Positions 48,529 to 57,412 of a stretch of DNA of 64,000 nt are shown piece after piece. The notes below the pieces were generated by a model that was not told the DNA's origin, searched no databases, and worked only from the letters and a program-made list of their open reading frames with translations. The stretch comes from Nocardia bovistercoris (lineage in GTDB: Bacteria; Actinomycetota; Actinomycetes; Mycobacteriales; Mycobacteriaceae), in assembly GCF_015674855.1 (NCBI RefSeq), contig NZ_JADMLG010000006.1, forward strand, positions 1-64,000, given 5' to 3'. Made by a program: the position numbers and the translations under genes. Within the stretch, counting starts at the first letter, position 1, and each line of letters starts with the position of its first letter.

Positions 48529-49800
48529 TCAGAGCGTGTAGAAGGGCGTGGGTACGCCGGTCTGCTGGCGGTTGGCCAGGGTGAGGGATTCGACCTCGAA
48601 TACTTCGTGTTCGCCGGCGACGACCGAAACGACTTCGGCCACGCCCTTTTGAGTGAAGTTGTCTCCGTCGGCGACCAGGCCGAGGATATCGATCGGGAAG
48701 ACGACCACCTGCGCGTAACTCGGCGAAACATATTTCGCTTTCAGGTTCCGGTTCTGAGCTTGGGTTCGAGTGACGCCGTTCATCGCGGGCAGCGCTCCGT
48801 AGCCACCTATGTCGGGAATCCTGGTGAAGTCCACCGGTTCGGGATAGTAGAGAGCGACGTAGCCGTTGAACACGACCGGAATGGTGTAGTCGAATCTCCT
48901 GACCTGACGTCTCTGGGTGGCGCGGACCACGACTCGGCATCCGTTGGGAGTGATGACGACCTGATGCGAGGCCGTCCACGCGGTCGTCAACGAACCGCCC
49001 GCGGACGCGGTGATCCCGAGCATCAGTTGCGCCGAGAGCTCCCCGGTACCCGTGGCCGTGCCGGTGGCCGCGGTAGCCGCTGTGGTGGTCCCTGTCGTGG
49101 TGCTCGACACTTCGGTCGTATCGGTCGCGGTCTGTTCGTTCTGCTGCTGATCCTCGGTGCCGATGTCGTCTTTGTGGTTGTGATCCTTGTGCGTGCGAGA
49201 GCTTTTCGCCGCCTGGCTCCGCTCCTGGCTCACTTCCATGCTGTTCGCCAAGCTCTGTTCCAAACTCTGCTGCAGTTGCGCCTGCAACTCCGCGGCGCCT
49301 CGGGCGCCGAAGGTCAACTGCACCTCCCCGTCCAGCGACCAGCTGATGGTGTTCGAAATCGAGAATTCGATCGTGTCCCTGATCTCTTTGAGGACGGGGT
49401 CGGTGCGATCGATGTAGGCGTGTTCGGAGATGACGTCCGGAGGTGGTTGGACGATGTCGTGTCGCTCGTCGATCAGCGGCACACCCATGTTCATGTACCC
49501 GTACCATCCGCGATCGTGAGCCGACTGCTCGTTCGCGGGGAAGTCGCCGTATCGCCTTTTGTTTATCGAGAATCCGATCGGGGTGATGAATCGATCGGTT
49601 CCGTTGCTGTTCTTCTGCTGAGCCGGCGCACTCGCATAAGTTTTCACCTGATACCCCCCTCGCCAAGTTCTCTTGTCCCATGCCAGAATATCTCCGACTT
49701 TTCCAGGGATTTCGAGCTCCTCTTGGTTCCGCTTGGTCAGCGGATATCTGACGAACCTCGAGGGTTTATAGGTGGGGCCGACCTCATTTTGACTGGGCAC
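48529..49800 (-). CDS. Aerolysin-like pore-forming-protein candidate, copy A
   Basis: First gene of the three-gene cassette, 423 residues, starting at the GTG at 49800 with GGAGG eight bases upstream. It shares the layout of copy B: an N-terminal globular part with WDKRTWRGGYQVKTY and GWYGYMNMGVPLIDER, then Ser/Thr-rich beta segments around a Gln/Thr-rich insertion, then VVITPNGCRVVVRATQRRQV and a conserved C-terminus. The insertion region differs most from copy B (for example EQSLANSMEVSQERSQAAKS here) and is more charged. No signal peptide is present, so release by lysis, vesicles or a specialised system is needed if it acts outside. Function is inference from fold pattern. Confidence 0.7.
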   Translation of the reverse strand: MPSQNEVGPTYKPSRFVRYPLTKRNQEELEIPGKVGDILAWDKRTWRGGYQVKTYASAPAQQKNSNGTDRFITPIGFSINKRRYGDFPANEQSAHDRGWYGYMNMGVPLIDERHDIVQPPPDVISEHAYIDRTDPVLKEIRDTIEFSISNTISWSLDGEVQLTFGARGAAELQAQLQQSLEQSLANSMEVSQERSQAAKSSRTHKDHNHKDDIGTEDQQQNEQTATDTTEVSSTTTGTTTAATAATGTATGTGELSAQLMLGITASAGGSLTTAWTASHQVVITPNGCRVVVRATQRRQVRRFDYTIPVVFNGYVALYYPEPVDFTRIPDIGGYGALPAMNGVTRTQAQNRNLKAKYVSPSYAQVVVFPIDILGLVADGDNFTQKGVAEVVSVVAGEHEVFEVESLTLANRQQTGVPTPFYTL

Positions 49801-50118
49801 GATCGAACCTCCAGTGTTCCGAACACATGACCGACAGCACTCGAATGCGAACCCAGGGTCCGTATCGGTGCTGTCAAATCACAAGAGATACTTCGGCTTT
49901 CGTGGTCGAATTCAGTATCGGGTCGACGCCGAAGAACTGTCAAGCGCGACGACCCATCGCTGGAGGTAAATACCGCGCACCCGGTATTTAACGGCCTCGC
50001 ACAGCAGGTCAACGGCCGATGCGATCGATTTCGCCGAGAATCGAATAGTCGTTCCCTTCCTGACATCCGGGAACCGCCATCTATAACCGAGAGTCACGGG
50101 CACGCGGGAAGCGGCCCC
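49801..50118. other. Gap between ligase gene and pore-former-like cassette
   Basis: This 318-base stretch is clearly less GC-rich than its surroundings. It contains the promoter of the cassette (near 49801-49900) and a hairpin at 49967-49990. A 63-codon frame at 49912-50103 (minus, GTG start) has no recognised domain and is not called. Confidence 0.5.
49967..49990 (-). terminator. Hairpin downstream of the DNA ligase gene
   Basis: TAAATACC at 49967-49974 pairs perfectly with GGTATTTA at 49983-49990 over eight bases. It is about 130 bases after the ligase stop and before the cassette promoter. Confidence 0.45.
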
Positions 50119-52110
50119 TCAGACCAGGTTCGCCTCGATGAGCAGTGTCCAGATTTCGCCCTGGTCGACCACTTCGACTCCGAGTTTCTCGGCTTTGGCG
50201 AGTTTGCTGTCGCCGACGCCCGCGCCGGTGATGAGCATGTCGGTGTTGGCCGAGACCGAGGAGGCGGCTGTGGCGCCCGCTCGTTCGCAGAGGCGTTGGA
50301 AGGTGGGGCGTGGGACTTTCTCGCCGGAGCGCGGGTCGCTGATGGCGCCGGTGATGACGACCGTTTTGCCTTGCAGTGGTGCGCCCGCGGCGACGACCGG
50401 GGGGAGGTCTTCTTCGCGCACGTCCAGGGATACCCCTGCCGCGCGCAGGCGTTGGAGTTCGGGGCGCAGGCGGGTGAGGTGTTCGGTGAGGGACGCGGCG
50501 ACTTTCGGGCCGATGTCCTCGACGGCGACGAGGCGCTCCTGTCCTGCGTCGGCGACTTCCTCGAGGGAGCCGAATCCCGAGCGGGCCAGGCGGGCGGCGG
50601 TGCCGTCGGAGGCCATGGGGATGGCGAGGCCGATGAGGGCGCGGCGTAGGCCGACCTGGCGGCTGCCGTGGATGGAGTCGATCATGCGTGCGGCGGAGAC
50701 CTCGCCGATGCGTTCGAATTCCAGGAGTCGGTCAGCGGTCAGGGTGTAGAAGTCCGAGGGGCGTTCGAGGATGCCCGCTTCGGCGAGGCGTTCGATCCAT
50801 ACCGGGCCGATGGCCTCGATGTCGGCGGCGGCGCGTGAGGCCCAGTGGATGAGTCGGCGGACGGTCTGGGCGGGGCAGGAGACGTTGGTGCAGAACAGTT
50901 CTCGGCTGTTGCCCTGTTCGGTGACCGGCTGCTCGCAGGAAGGGCACGCGGTGGGCGGGGTGATCTCGATTTCCTCGCCGGTGCGTTTGGATGCGTCGAG
51001 TACGCCTGCGACGAAGGGGATCACGTCGCCTGCGCGGCGCACGAGTACGGTGTCGCCGACCTTGATGTCACGGGCGCGGATCACTTCCTGGTTGGCCAGG
51101 GTGGCTTTGGTGACGGTGGTGCCGCCGACGAAGACGGGTTCGAGCCAGGCGACCGGGACGATCTTGCCGGTCTTGCCGACGTCCCAGATCACTTCGCGCA
51201 GCAGGGTGGTCTTCTCCTCGGCGGCGAATTTGAAGGCCAGCGCGCCGCGCGGGGAGTTCGAGCGGGTGCCCGCGGCGGCATAGGCTTCGCGGTCGGCGAG
51301 GCGTAGTACGGCGCCGTCGAGGTCGTAGTCCAGGTCGTTGCGGCCTTGTTCGATCGCGGTGATCGCGGCTTGGGCCTGCTCGGCGTCGGTGCACAGTCGC
51401 ATCTGCGCGCCTGCGACGCCTACCGCTTTCAAGCCTTCGCCGAGATCGAGGGCGGCGCCGCCGTCGGAGGTGTCGAGGTCGAATCCGAAGAACTGCAAGC
51501 GCCGCTCGGACACGGTGGCGGGGTCTTTGGCGCGTAGTGTGCCCGCGGCGGCGTTGCGTGGGTTGATGAGTGGTTTGTCGGGGTGGGCGGTGTTGTAGGC
51601 GAGGAAGGTCGAGCGCAGCATCACCGCTTCGCCGCGCACTTCGACGCGGCCGGGGACGTCGATGCGTTCGGGTACGCCGTCGACCAGGGCGCGTACCAGC
51701 GTGGTCACGTCGTCGCCGGTGGTGCCGTCGCCGCGGGTGATCGCGCGGGCCAGGCGTCGGTCCTGGTAGACCAGGGCCAATGACAGTCCGTCGAGTTTGG
51801 GCATCACCGCGACCGGCTGGCCGGGGAAGCGTTCGAAGAACGCGGCGACCTGTTCGGGTTTGGTGGCCTTCTCCAGTGACAGCATCGGGCGCGAATGCCG
51901 GATCGGTGCGTGCAGCACCGCGGGCGCGCCGACCTGCTCGAGGGGATTCGGGTCGGGCGCCAGATCGGGATCGGCCGCGATGAGCTCGCGCAGTTCGTCC
52001 TCGATCACGTCGTATTCGGCGTCGGCGACCAACGGCGAGCCCTGATAGTAGGCCTCGCGCAACGCCACGATGCGGTCGGCGAGCTCTCGGATGCGTTCCC
52101 CAGTGTCCAC
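50119..52110 (-). CDS. NAD-dependent DNA ligase (probable second, LigA2-type copy)
   Basis: This 663-residue protein has the full LigA domain order: Ia (AYYQGSPLVADAEYDVIEDE), adenylation domain with nucleophile Lys in MPKLDGLSL, OB fold (GDTVLVRRAGDVIPF), four-Cys zinc finger (CPSC...CTNVSCPAQ), HhH repeats and a BRCT domain (GKTVVITGAI...TDMLITGAG). It seals nicks using NAD+. The active-site motif reads KLDG in place of the KIDG usual in mycobacterial LigA, and the protein is shorter and quite divergent, so I infer a paralogue beside the essential replicative ligase. The GTG at 52110 gives VDTGERIRELADRIV, matching family starts. Confidence 0.85.
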   Translation of the reverse strand: MDTGERIRELADRIVALREAYYQGSPLVADAEYDVIEDELRELIAADPDLAPDPNPLEQVGAPAVLHAPIRHSRPMLSLEKATKPEQVAAFFERFPGQPVAVMPKLDGLSLALVYQDRRLARAITRGDGTTGDDVTTLVRALVDGVPERIDVPGRVEVRGEAVMLRSTFLAYNTAHPDKPLINPRNAAAGTLRAKDPATVSERRLQFFGFDLDTSDGGAALDLGEGLKAVGVAGAQMRLCTDAEQAQAAITAIEQGRNDLDYDLDGAVLRLADREAYAAAGTRSNSPRGALAFKFAAEEKTTLLREVIWDVGKTGKIVPVAWLEPVFVGGTTVTKATLANQEVIRARDIKVGDTVLVRRAGDVIPFVAGVLDASKRTGEEIEITPPTACPSCEQPVTEQGNSRELFCTNVSCPAQTVRRLIHWASRAAADIEAIGPVWIERLAEAGILERPSDFYTLTADRLLEFERIGEVSAARMIDSIHGSRQVGLRRALIGLAIPMASDGTAARLARSGFGSLEEVADAGQERLVAVEDIGPKVAASLTEHLTRLRPELQRLRAAGVSLDVREEDLPPVVAAGAPLQGKTVVITGAISDPRSGEKVPRPTFQRLCERAGATAASSVSANTDMLITGAGVGDSKLAKAEKLGVEVVDQGEIWTLLIEANLV

Positions 52111-52294
52111 GGGATCAGACGCTACCCAGCCCCACCGACAGGTCGCGCGGCCGCCACGCCCGACGGCCGCCGAGGCTGGAAACGGCGAGGTCACCGCCGG
52201 TTCGCGCGGTGTAGCGAACTTCGCACCGACTCCGAGGATCTCGTCGCTGCTACGTTGGGCGACGAGCTGTCCGGCACCGTGGATTGGAACAGGA

Positions 52295-52972
52295 ATGAAC
52301 GTACTCACGCTCGGCCCGACCGCCTCGCGACGAACCGTGCTCTTCGCCGCGGGCGGCGGTGGCGACCCGGAACGCCACCTGCCACTACTGGAGTCCCTGG
52401 CCGCAGACGGCTGCCGGGTCGTCGCCCCCTACTTCGAACGCCTGACCGCACCGGAGCCCTCGACCACCGAACTGCTCGCCCGCCCGCTCGGACTCGTCGA
52501 GGCGCTCGACCGAGAATCCGCACCGGATGCCGAGGTCACCGCCATCGGCCACTCGATCGGCGGCTGGGCCGTACTCTGCTTGGCGGGCGCCGTCCCGCGC
52601 GGCCGCGACGGCCGACCGTTCGAGGTGCCACGAGAGCCACGCATCGGCGGCCTCGTGCTCTACACCCCCGCCGCGGGCTGGTTCGCCGCTCCCGACGCCC
52701 TGGAGGCGATAACCGTCCCGATGCTCGTCTTCGCCGGCGAACTCGACACCGTCACCCCGGTGGAGCAAGCAATACACCTGACGAGCGCCCCGGCTCCCGT
52801 CGACCTACGCGTAGTGCCGAAGGCAGGCCATTTCAGCTTCATGCACACACCACCTCCCGGCATCCCCGAAAACGTCGCCTTGGACCGCGACCACCTGCTC
52901 ACCGAACTCACGCGCGCCACCGTCGCTTTCACGGCGACGTCGCGGCGCCTTCCCGATTCACAGAACAGTTGA
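52295..52972 (+). CDS. Alpha/beta hydrolase
   Basis: This 225-residue protein has the nucleophile elbow GHSIGGW (Ser in the GxSxG position), an acid-strand region FAGELDTVTP and the catalytic His in AGHFSF, so the triad is intact. The opening SRRTVLFAAGGGGDPERHLP provides the oxyanion region. It resembles small dienelactone-hydrolase-like or esterase proteins; substrate unknown. The ATG at 52295 follows AACAGGA. Its 3' end overlaps the convergent membrane protein gene by 15 bases. Confidence 0.8.
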   Translation: MNVLTLGPTASRRTVLFAAGGGGDPERHLPLLESLAADGCRVVAPYFERLTAPEPSTTELLARPLGLVEALDRESAPDAEVTAIGHSIGGWAVLCLAGAVPRGRDGRPFEVPREPRIGGLVLYTPAAGWFAAPDALEAITVPMLVFAGELDTVTPVEQAIHLTSAPAPVDLRVVPKAGHFSFMHTPPPGIPENVALDRDHLLTELTRATVAFTATSRRLPDSQNS

Positions 52973-53770
52973 GCCGGCCTCTATTCCGACGGGCTTCCGC
53001 TCGGCAACGGCACGGGGTCCCAGTTCGCGCGTCAGACAGTCGATTTGACGGTGGATGTAGTAGAGAGTCGGCACCGGGAAGACCATGAACGCCAGGTTCA
53101 TGAAGAGGAATTTGAAGCCGACACCGTAGAACCAGCCCTGACCGATATCGACGAATCCCGCGCGGATTTCGGATACGAAGTAGACACAGGTGGTCGCGGC
53201 GATCATGGCGATGTGCAGGAACGCCCACCACAGAGCGCGCACCCGCTGTTCGTCGGTGGTCTCCGGACGCAACAGTTTCAACCACAGCACCAGCACCGTC
53301 GCGCCGCTGGACACCGCGACGAGTTCGAGGGCGAACATGACCGGATCGGTGCCCCACCAGCGCGTGTCGGCCTGCGCGTACTGCCACCAGATCCATTGCC
53401 AGCCGGGATCTTCGGTAGGTCGCCAGGTGCCGAGGACATTGCCGACCAGGAACGGCAGTTCGTAGGTCAGTTGACTGAACGCGGTGAACGGCAGCCAGAC
53501 CAGTATCAGTTCGGCGCCACGCTCCATCGGCGTTCGATGCTCTCCGGGGGCGTCCCACAGCACGATCGCGGGAAGGAAGACGAAGGGGACGGTCAGGATG
53601 ATGTTGGCGACCACGTCCAGCGCCATCGTCGGCCGGAGCAGCCCGGAGGCGACCGCGACGGTCGGGACCAGGATGAACAGCGACTCGACAACGGTGCCGC
53701 CGATGTAGATCCTTCGGCGGTGCGGCGCGAACGGTTGCGACAGGTACTGCGGGCGTAGTGATTCCGGCAT
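52958..53770 (-). CDS. Multi-pass membrane protein (possible emopamil-binding/EXPERA-like)
   Basis: This 270-residue protein has about seven hydrophobic segments, including GGTVVESLFILVPTVAVASG, VVANIILTVPFVFLPAIVLW and FGFKFLFMNL-like KFLFMNLAFMVFPVPTLYY. Conserved-looking polar residues (ERGAELILVW; QLTYELPFLVG) sit in helices, which recalls the EBP/EXPERA group, but this assignment is weak. The ATG at 53770 removes an Arg-rich upstream extension. A strong palindromic operator lies about 100 bases upstream and a TetR gene precedes it on the same strand. Confidence 0.6.
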   Translation of the reverse strand: MPESLRPQYLSQPFAPHRRRIYIGGTVVESLFILVPTVAVASGLLRPTMALDVVANIILTVPFVFLPAIVLWDAPGEHRTPMERGAELILVWLPFTAFSQLTYELPFLVGNVLGTWRPTEDPGWQWIWWQYAQADTRWWGTDPVMFALELVAVSSGATVLVLWLKLLRPETTDEQRVRALWWAFLHIAMIAATTCVYFVSEIRAGFVDIGQGWFYGVGFKFLFMNLAFMVFPVPTLYYIHRQIDCLTRELGPRAVAERKPVGIEAGSTVL

Positions 53771-53865
53771 GGCGCCTCGGGTTGCTCGATCGAACGCGAA
53801 AGCCCTGTACTCGAGAGATCTTCGTGATGCGCCTCGGAAGAGGCGCACCGCGGTGGGCCAGTCCT

Positions 53866-53895
53866 AATATTGCATCAGACTGCAATATTGCAGTC
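53866..53895. promoter_or_regulatory. TetR-type operator
   Basis: GACTGCAATATTGCAGTC at 53878-53895 is an 18-base perfect palindrome. It overlaps a second perfect dyad, AATATTGCA at 53866-53874 with TGCAATATT at 53881-53889. The site lies between the TetR gene and the membrane protein gene it precedes, in an AT-rich patch suited to a promoter. Confidence 0.65.
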
Positions 53896-53905
53896 AAGTG
53901 CAAAT

Positions 53906-54499
53906 CTATTCGGTCCACGCCTCGGCGCGGGCGCGTTCGATCACCGCGTCGAGCAGTTCGGTGGCCGAGTTCAGCGCCGCACCGAGGTCGATGCCCGCGA
54001 CGCCCATGTCGAGCAGCGCGGAGACGATGCCGATCACCGCACCGGTGGCGAGTGCCGCGACGGGATCGTCAGGCCGCCGACCGAGATCCGCGGCGAATTC
54101 TTCGGTGACGGCACGGCGGTAGGTGCTGATGTCCGCGGTCTCCGTGCCGCGAAGGGTCGGGTTGGTGGCGAGCGCGGCCGCGTGCAGAGCGAGCAGGTCA
54201 CGGTGATCGCCCACTTCGTCGGCGAGCCAGGCGCGCAGCACCTCGGGCACCGAGGTGCCGGGCGCGCGCCCGAGGCAGGCATCGTGGAGCCGCCGCGAGG
54301 AGGCCACGCTGTACGACATGGCCATGTCGAGTTTGGAGGGAAAGTACAGCGTAACGGTGCGGGCCGACACCTCGGCGGCCTCGGCGATCTGCGCGACGGT
54401 CGTGGCGTCGTAGCCCTTCTCGGCGAACAGCCGCAGTGCCGCCGCCTCGATGGCCCGGCGTCTTCGGGCCCGTGATCGTTCGCGCAACCCGTCACCCAT
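53906..54499 (-). CDS. TetR-family transcriptional regulator
   Basis: This 197-residue regulator has the TetR helix-turn-helix: RRAIEAAALRLFAEKGYDAT, then TVAQIAEAAEVSARTVTLYF followed by PSK. The C-terminal ligand domain is helical and unassigned. The start at 54499 gives MGDGLRERSRARRR. It is 135 bases upstream of the membrane protein gene on the same strand, with a palindromic operator directly after its stop, and is divergent from a methyltransferase gene. Confidence 0.88.
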   Translation of the reverse strand: MGDGLRERSRARRRRAIEAAALRLFAEKGYDATTVAQIAEAAEVSARTVTLYFPSKLDMAMSYSVASSRRLHDACLGRAPGTSVPEVLRAWLADEVGDHRDLLALHAAALATNPTLRGTETADISTYRRAVTEEFAADLGRRPDDPVAALATGAVIGIVSALLDMGVAGIDLGAALNSATELLDAVIERARAEAWTE

Positions 54500-54717
54500 G
54501 GGGCATACGGTACCTCGCCGGGAGCGTCGGGAATCCTGTCGACCGGGTGGGTGGGGATGTGCTGCAATGGCGTCGTGATCATGTTCGCGTTCCGCTGGTG
54601 GCCGCTGTCGTAGCGGCTCATCGACGTGCGCGTTGTGTGGCCGCCGCCGAGCGGCCCCGGGTTCACGAGCCCGTTCCGGTCGTCACGAGGCGGCCGTCAG
54701 GAACGGAAGGACCCGTA

Positions 54718-55440
54718 GTGCTCGAATCTACCGAAAGCTCCTCGCGTGGTGCAGATTTCGGACGGATACTCGTCAGTTCGCGATCGCTGGACGAGTACCG
54801 AGCGATGTTCGCTCTCACCGCTGCCGACCTCGGTCTGCGCGTCCTGGACTGTCCGTCCGGTGCGGCCGCCTTCACCGCCGAGGTCTGTGCGCGCGGCGGT
54901 GCCGCCACGGCATGCGATATCAGCTATTTCGACGGCGGAATCGAACGTGTCGCCGCCGACGCGACCGCCGAAGCCGTGCGCGGGAACGACTACGTGCGCG
55001 CTCACCGGGAACAGTACCGGTGGAGTTTCTTCACCGATCCGGATCACCATCTGCGGGTGCGGCGTGCGGCGAGTGAACAGTTCGCGGCGCACACCCGGAC
55101 CGACCCGCACCGCTACGTGCCCGCCCGCTTGCCGACGCTGCCGTTCGCCGACGACAGCTTCGACCTGGTGTTGAGCTCGCATCTGCTGTTCAGTTACGCC
55201 GATCGGCTCGACTACCGCTTCCACCTCGACGCGGTCACCGAGATGATCCGCGTCACCACCGGTGAGCTGCGTATCTTCCCGCTCACACCGATCGGATCGA
55301 CCGCGCCGTACGCTCGCATCGCCGAGTTGCGCGCCGACTTGGATACCCGCGGTATCGCCACGCGGATCACCGATGTCGACTACGAGTTCCAGACGGGCGG
55401 GAATCAGATGCTGGTCTGCGGACGCGCTGCCCGAGAATGA
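54718..55440 (+). CDS. SAM-dependent methyltransferase-like protein
   Basis: This 240-residue class I methyltransferase-like protein has motif I VLDCPSGAAAFTAEV, an acidic motif II region (ATACDISYFDG) and the post-motif PFADDSFDLVLSSHLLF of methyltransferase type 11 proteins. Motif I has Cys-Pro-Ser in place of the common GxGxG, a variation seen in some members. The GTG at 54718 has GGAAGGA upstream. Substrate unknown; it is divergent from the TetR gene. Confidence 0.78.
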   Translation: MLESTESSSRGADFGRILVSSRSLDEYRAMFALTAADLGLRVLDCPSGAAAFTAEVCARGGAATACDISYFDGGIERVAADATAEAVRGNDYVRAHREQYRWSFFTDPDHHLRVRRAASEQFAAHTRTDPHRYVPARLPTLPFADDSFDLVLSSHLLFSYADRLDYRFHLDAVTEMIRVTTGELRIFPLTPIGSTAPYARIAELRADLDTRGIATRITDVDYEFQTGGNQMLVCGRAARE

Positions 55441-55511
55441 TCGGCCGAACAGATCGCAGGTCGGAGGCTGCTCGCGTCGGGAGTTTCGCCGGACACCGGT
55501 CGAAGGCGTGT

Positions 55512-56549
55512 TCAGGGTACGAGCACGGCCGCGCCGTCGAACCTACCGTGTGCGAGGTCACGCAACGCACGATCGGCGTGTTCGAGCCGGTACGGATGGG
55601 TCGACACGTGCAGCGGATGGTGACCGGCGAAGTCCAGGAATTCTCGCGCCTGAGCGCGAGTGTTGGCGGTGACACTGCGAATCTGTTTCTCGCGGAACAG
55701 GTGTCGCTGATAGTTCAGCGCCGGGATGTCGGTGAGATGGATGCCCGCCACCGCCAGCGTGCCGCCCGCGTCCAGCGCTTGCAGCGCGGGCGGCACGAGT
55801 TCACCGACAGGGGCGAACATGATCGCGGAATCGAGCGGTTCCGGTGGCGGGTCCGACGGGCCGTGCACCGAGTGCGCGCCCAGAGCGAGCGCCAGCTCAC
55901 GCGCCGCCGCGCCGCGCGTCATCACGTGAACCGTGGCGTGTCGCGCCAGTGCCACCTGGGCGGTGAGGTGAGCGCTCCCGCCGAATCCGTAGATGCCGAG
56001 CACGCCGCCCTCGGGCAGTTCGGCGCGCTGGAGCGCGTGATACCCGATGATGCCGGCGCACAGCAGCGGCGCGACCTGTTCGTCGCTGTATCCCGGCGGC
56101 AGGGGCAAGGCGAAATCAGCGGGCACGGTGGTGAATTCGGCGTATCCGCCGTCGGCGTCCCACCCGGTGTAGCGGGAGTTCGGGCACAGGTTCTCCGCTC
56201 CGCGAAGGCAATAGCGGCACGTGCCGCAGGTGTGGCGCAGCCAAGGAATACCCACTCGATCCCCCACCGCGAATTCCGAAGAGCTGTCCTGAGGCACCGC
56301 GATCACCTCGCCTACGATCTCGTGCCCCGGCACCACCGACTTCCGGTGTACGGGTAGGTCGCCTTCCACCACGTGCAGATCGGTCCGGCACACACCGCAC
56401 GCCAGGACACGCACCAGCAACTCGGCGCGCCCCGGCTCGGGCATCGGCGCCGTATCGGCCTCGATCGGGGAGGTGTCGACCGGACCGGGTTCGCGCACTC
56501 GCCATGCCAGCATGCGAACCACTGTGCCGGCATCGCCTCGGAAACTCAT
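55512..56549 (-). CDS. Zinc-dependent alcohol dehydrogenase (AdhA-like)
   Basis: This 345-residue medium-chain dehydrogenase has the catalytic zinc ligands Cys in [17 protein letters not shown], the His-Glu of [10 protein letters not shown], and the structural zinc cluster [15 protein letters not shown]. The NAD(P)-binding [11 protein letters not shown] follows. The length and wording match actinobacterial AdhA (about 346 residues), which oxidises alcohols or reduces aldehydes. The ATG at 56549 has GGAG at suitable distance; an ATG at 56513 is the alternative. A long hairpin lies 46 bases upstream. Confidence 0.87.
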   Translation of the reverse strand: MSFRGDAGTVVRMLAWRVREPGPVDTSPIEADTAPMPEPGRAELLVRVLACGVCRTDLHVVEGDLPVHRKSVVPGHEIVGEVIAVPQDSSSEFAVGDRVGIPWLRHTCGTCRYCLRGAENLCPNSRYTGWDADGGYAEFTTVPADFALPLPPGYSDEQVAPLLCAGIIGYHALQRAELPEGGVLGIYGFGGSAHLTAQVALARHATVHVMTRGAAARELALALGAHSVHGPSDPPPEPLDSAIMFAPVGELVPPALQALDAGGTLAVAGIHLTDIPALNYQRHLFREKQIRSVTANTRAQAREFLDFAGHHPLHVSTHPYRLEHADRALRDLAHGRFDGAAVLVP

Positions 56550-56594
56550 CGAACGACTCCGCCCGGCCGAGTCGGACGCCGCGGTATCGGCCTG

Positions 56595-56644
56595 CCGTAC
56601 TGCGATCGGGCGAGATAGACATCTCCCCCGATCGCAGTACGGCC
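56595..56644. terminator. Very long hairpin between ADH and Rv1733c-like genes
   Basis: Arms 56595-56617 and 56622-56644 are inverted complements over 23 positions with one mismatch and a four-base loop (AGAC). It is downstream of the Rv1733c-like gene and just upstream of the ADH start, so it may terminate the former or structure the leader of the latter. Confidence 0.6.
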
Positions 56645-56821
56645 TCCGTGGCTGTGTCGCGGTGAGCGGTGTGTCATCAGGATCGCCTGACCGCACAGCG
56701 AGATGCACTGCCCGATCTGTGGCGAGCTCGCGTCAGGTGTCGGAATCTTCGGTCGGCGCGGGGCCGAGCGCCGGCCCGCCGCCGTATCTCACCGGCCTGA
56801 ACCCGTCCGAGGCATCGGGGT

Positions 56822-57412
56822 TCAGCGGCGATCGTGGGCGACGCTGTCGAGGGCAAGCCACTCCCGTTCCCAACGTCGCGCGTCACGTCGCCTGCACCAC
56901 TGTCGCGTGCCCTCGACCGCGAGGAATCCGCTCCCGACGGTCATGGCGATCACGATGACCGCGACCGCGATCCCCGTCATGGGCGCGGCTTCGGGCCCGC
57001 GCGGAGCGTCGGTCGGCACGCCGTCGGCGTCCAACCACACGTCGAGGCGGTCCCCCTTCGCGCGCACCCGGCCGACCGGAACCACGGCGGTCCGAGTCGG
57101 ATCGCCGTCACCCCATCGCACCGTCGCCCTGCGCTCGTCACCGGCGACCCGGCGCGGCTCGTCGACGATCAGTCCATCGACCACCGACACCGACGCGCGT
57201 TCGGCTCGAATCGCCGACGCCTCGGCCGAGTACGCGGCGGTCCCGAGCGCGGCCGCGACCGGCACCGAAAGCAGGCAGGCGAGGACCGCGAGAATCAGCG
57301 CCGCGCTCTCCCACCGCCGCGATCCGCGCATGAGCGGATTCGGGTTCCACGGACGCGCCCGCCACCGTGTCGACCACCACTGTCGGAACGGAATCGTCGT
57401 CACCCCGGTCAT
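56822..57412 (-). CDS. Rv1733c-like membrane protein
   Basis: This 196-residue protein has the Rv1733c family pattern: NPLMRGSRRWESAALILAVL leading into the first helix (about 35-57), an external domain with DGLIVDEPRRVAGDERRAT, and a second helix (MTGIAVAVIVIAMTVGSGFL, about 145-165). In M. tuberculosis this family belongs to the DosR dormancy regulon; the function is unknown. It is divergent from a two-domain universal stress protein, another typical DosR-regulon class, and a DosR-like box lies between them. Confidence 0.82.
   Translation of the reverse strand: MTGVTTIPFRQWWSTRWRARPWNPNPLMRGSRRWESAALILAVLACLLSVPVAAALGTAAYSAEASAIRAERASVSVVDGLIVDEPRRVAGDERRATVRWGDGDPTRTAVVPVGRVRAKGDRLDVWLDADGVPTDAPRGPEAAPMTGIAVAVIVIAMTVGSGFLAVEGTRQWCRRRDARRWEREWLALDSVAHDRR

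Noticed and set aside
49912-50103. 63-codon minus-strand frame after the ligase gene
   Set aside because: No domain and no clear ribosome binding site, and it overlaps a hairpin.
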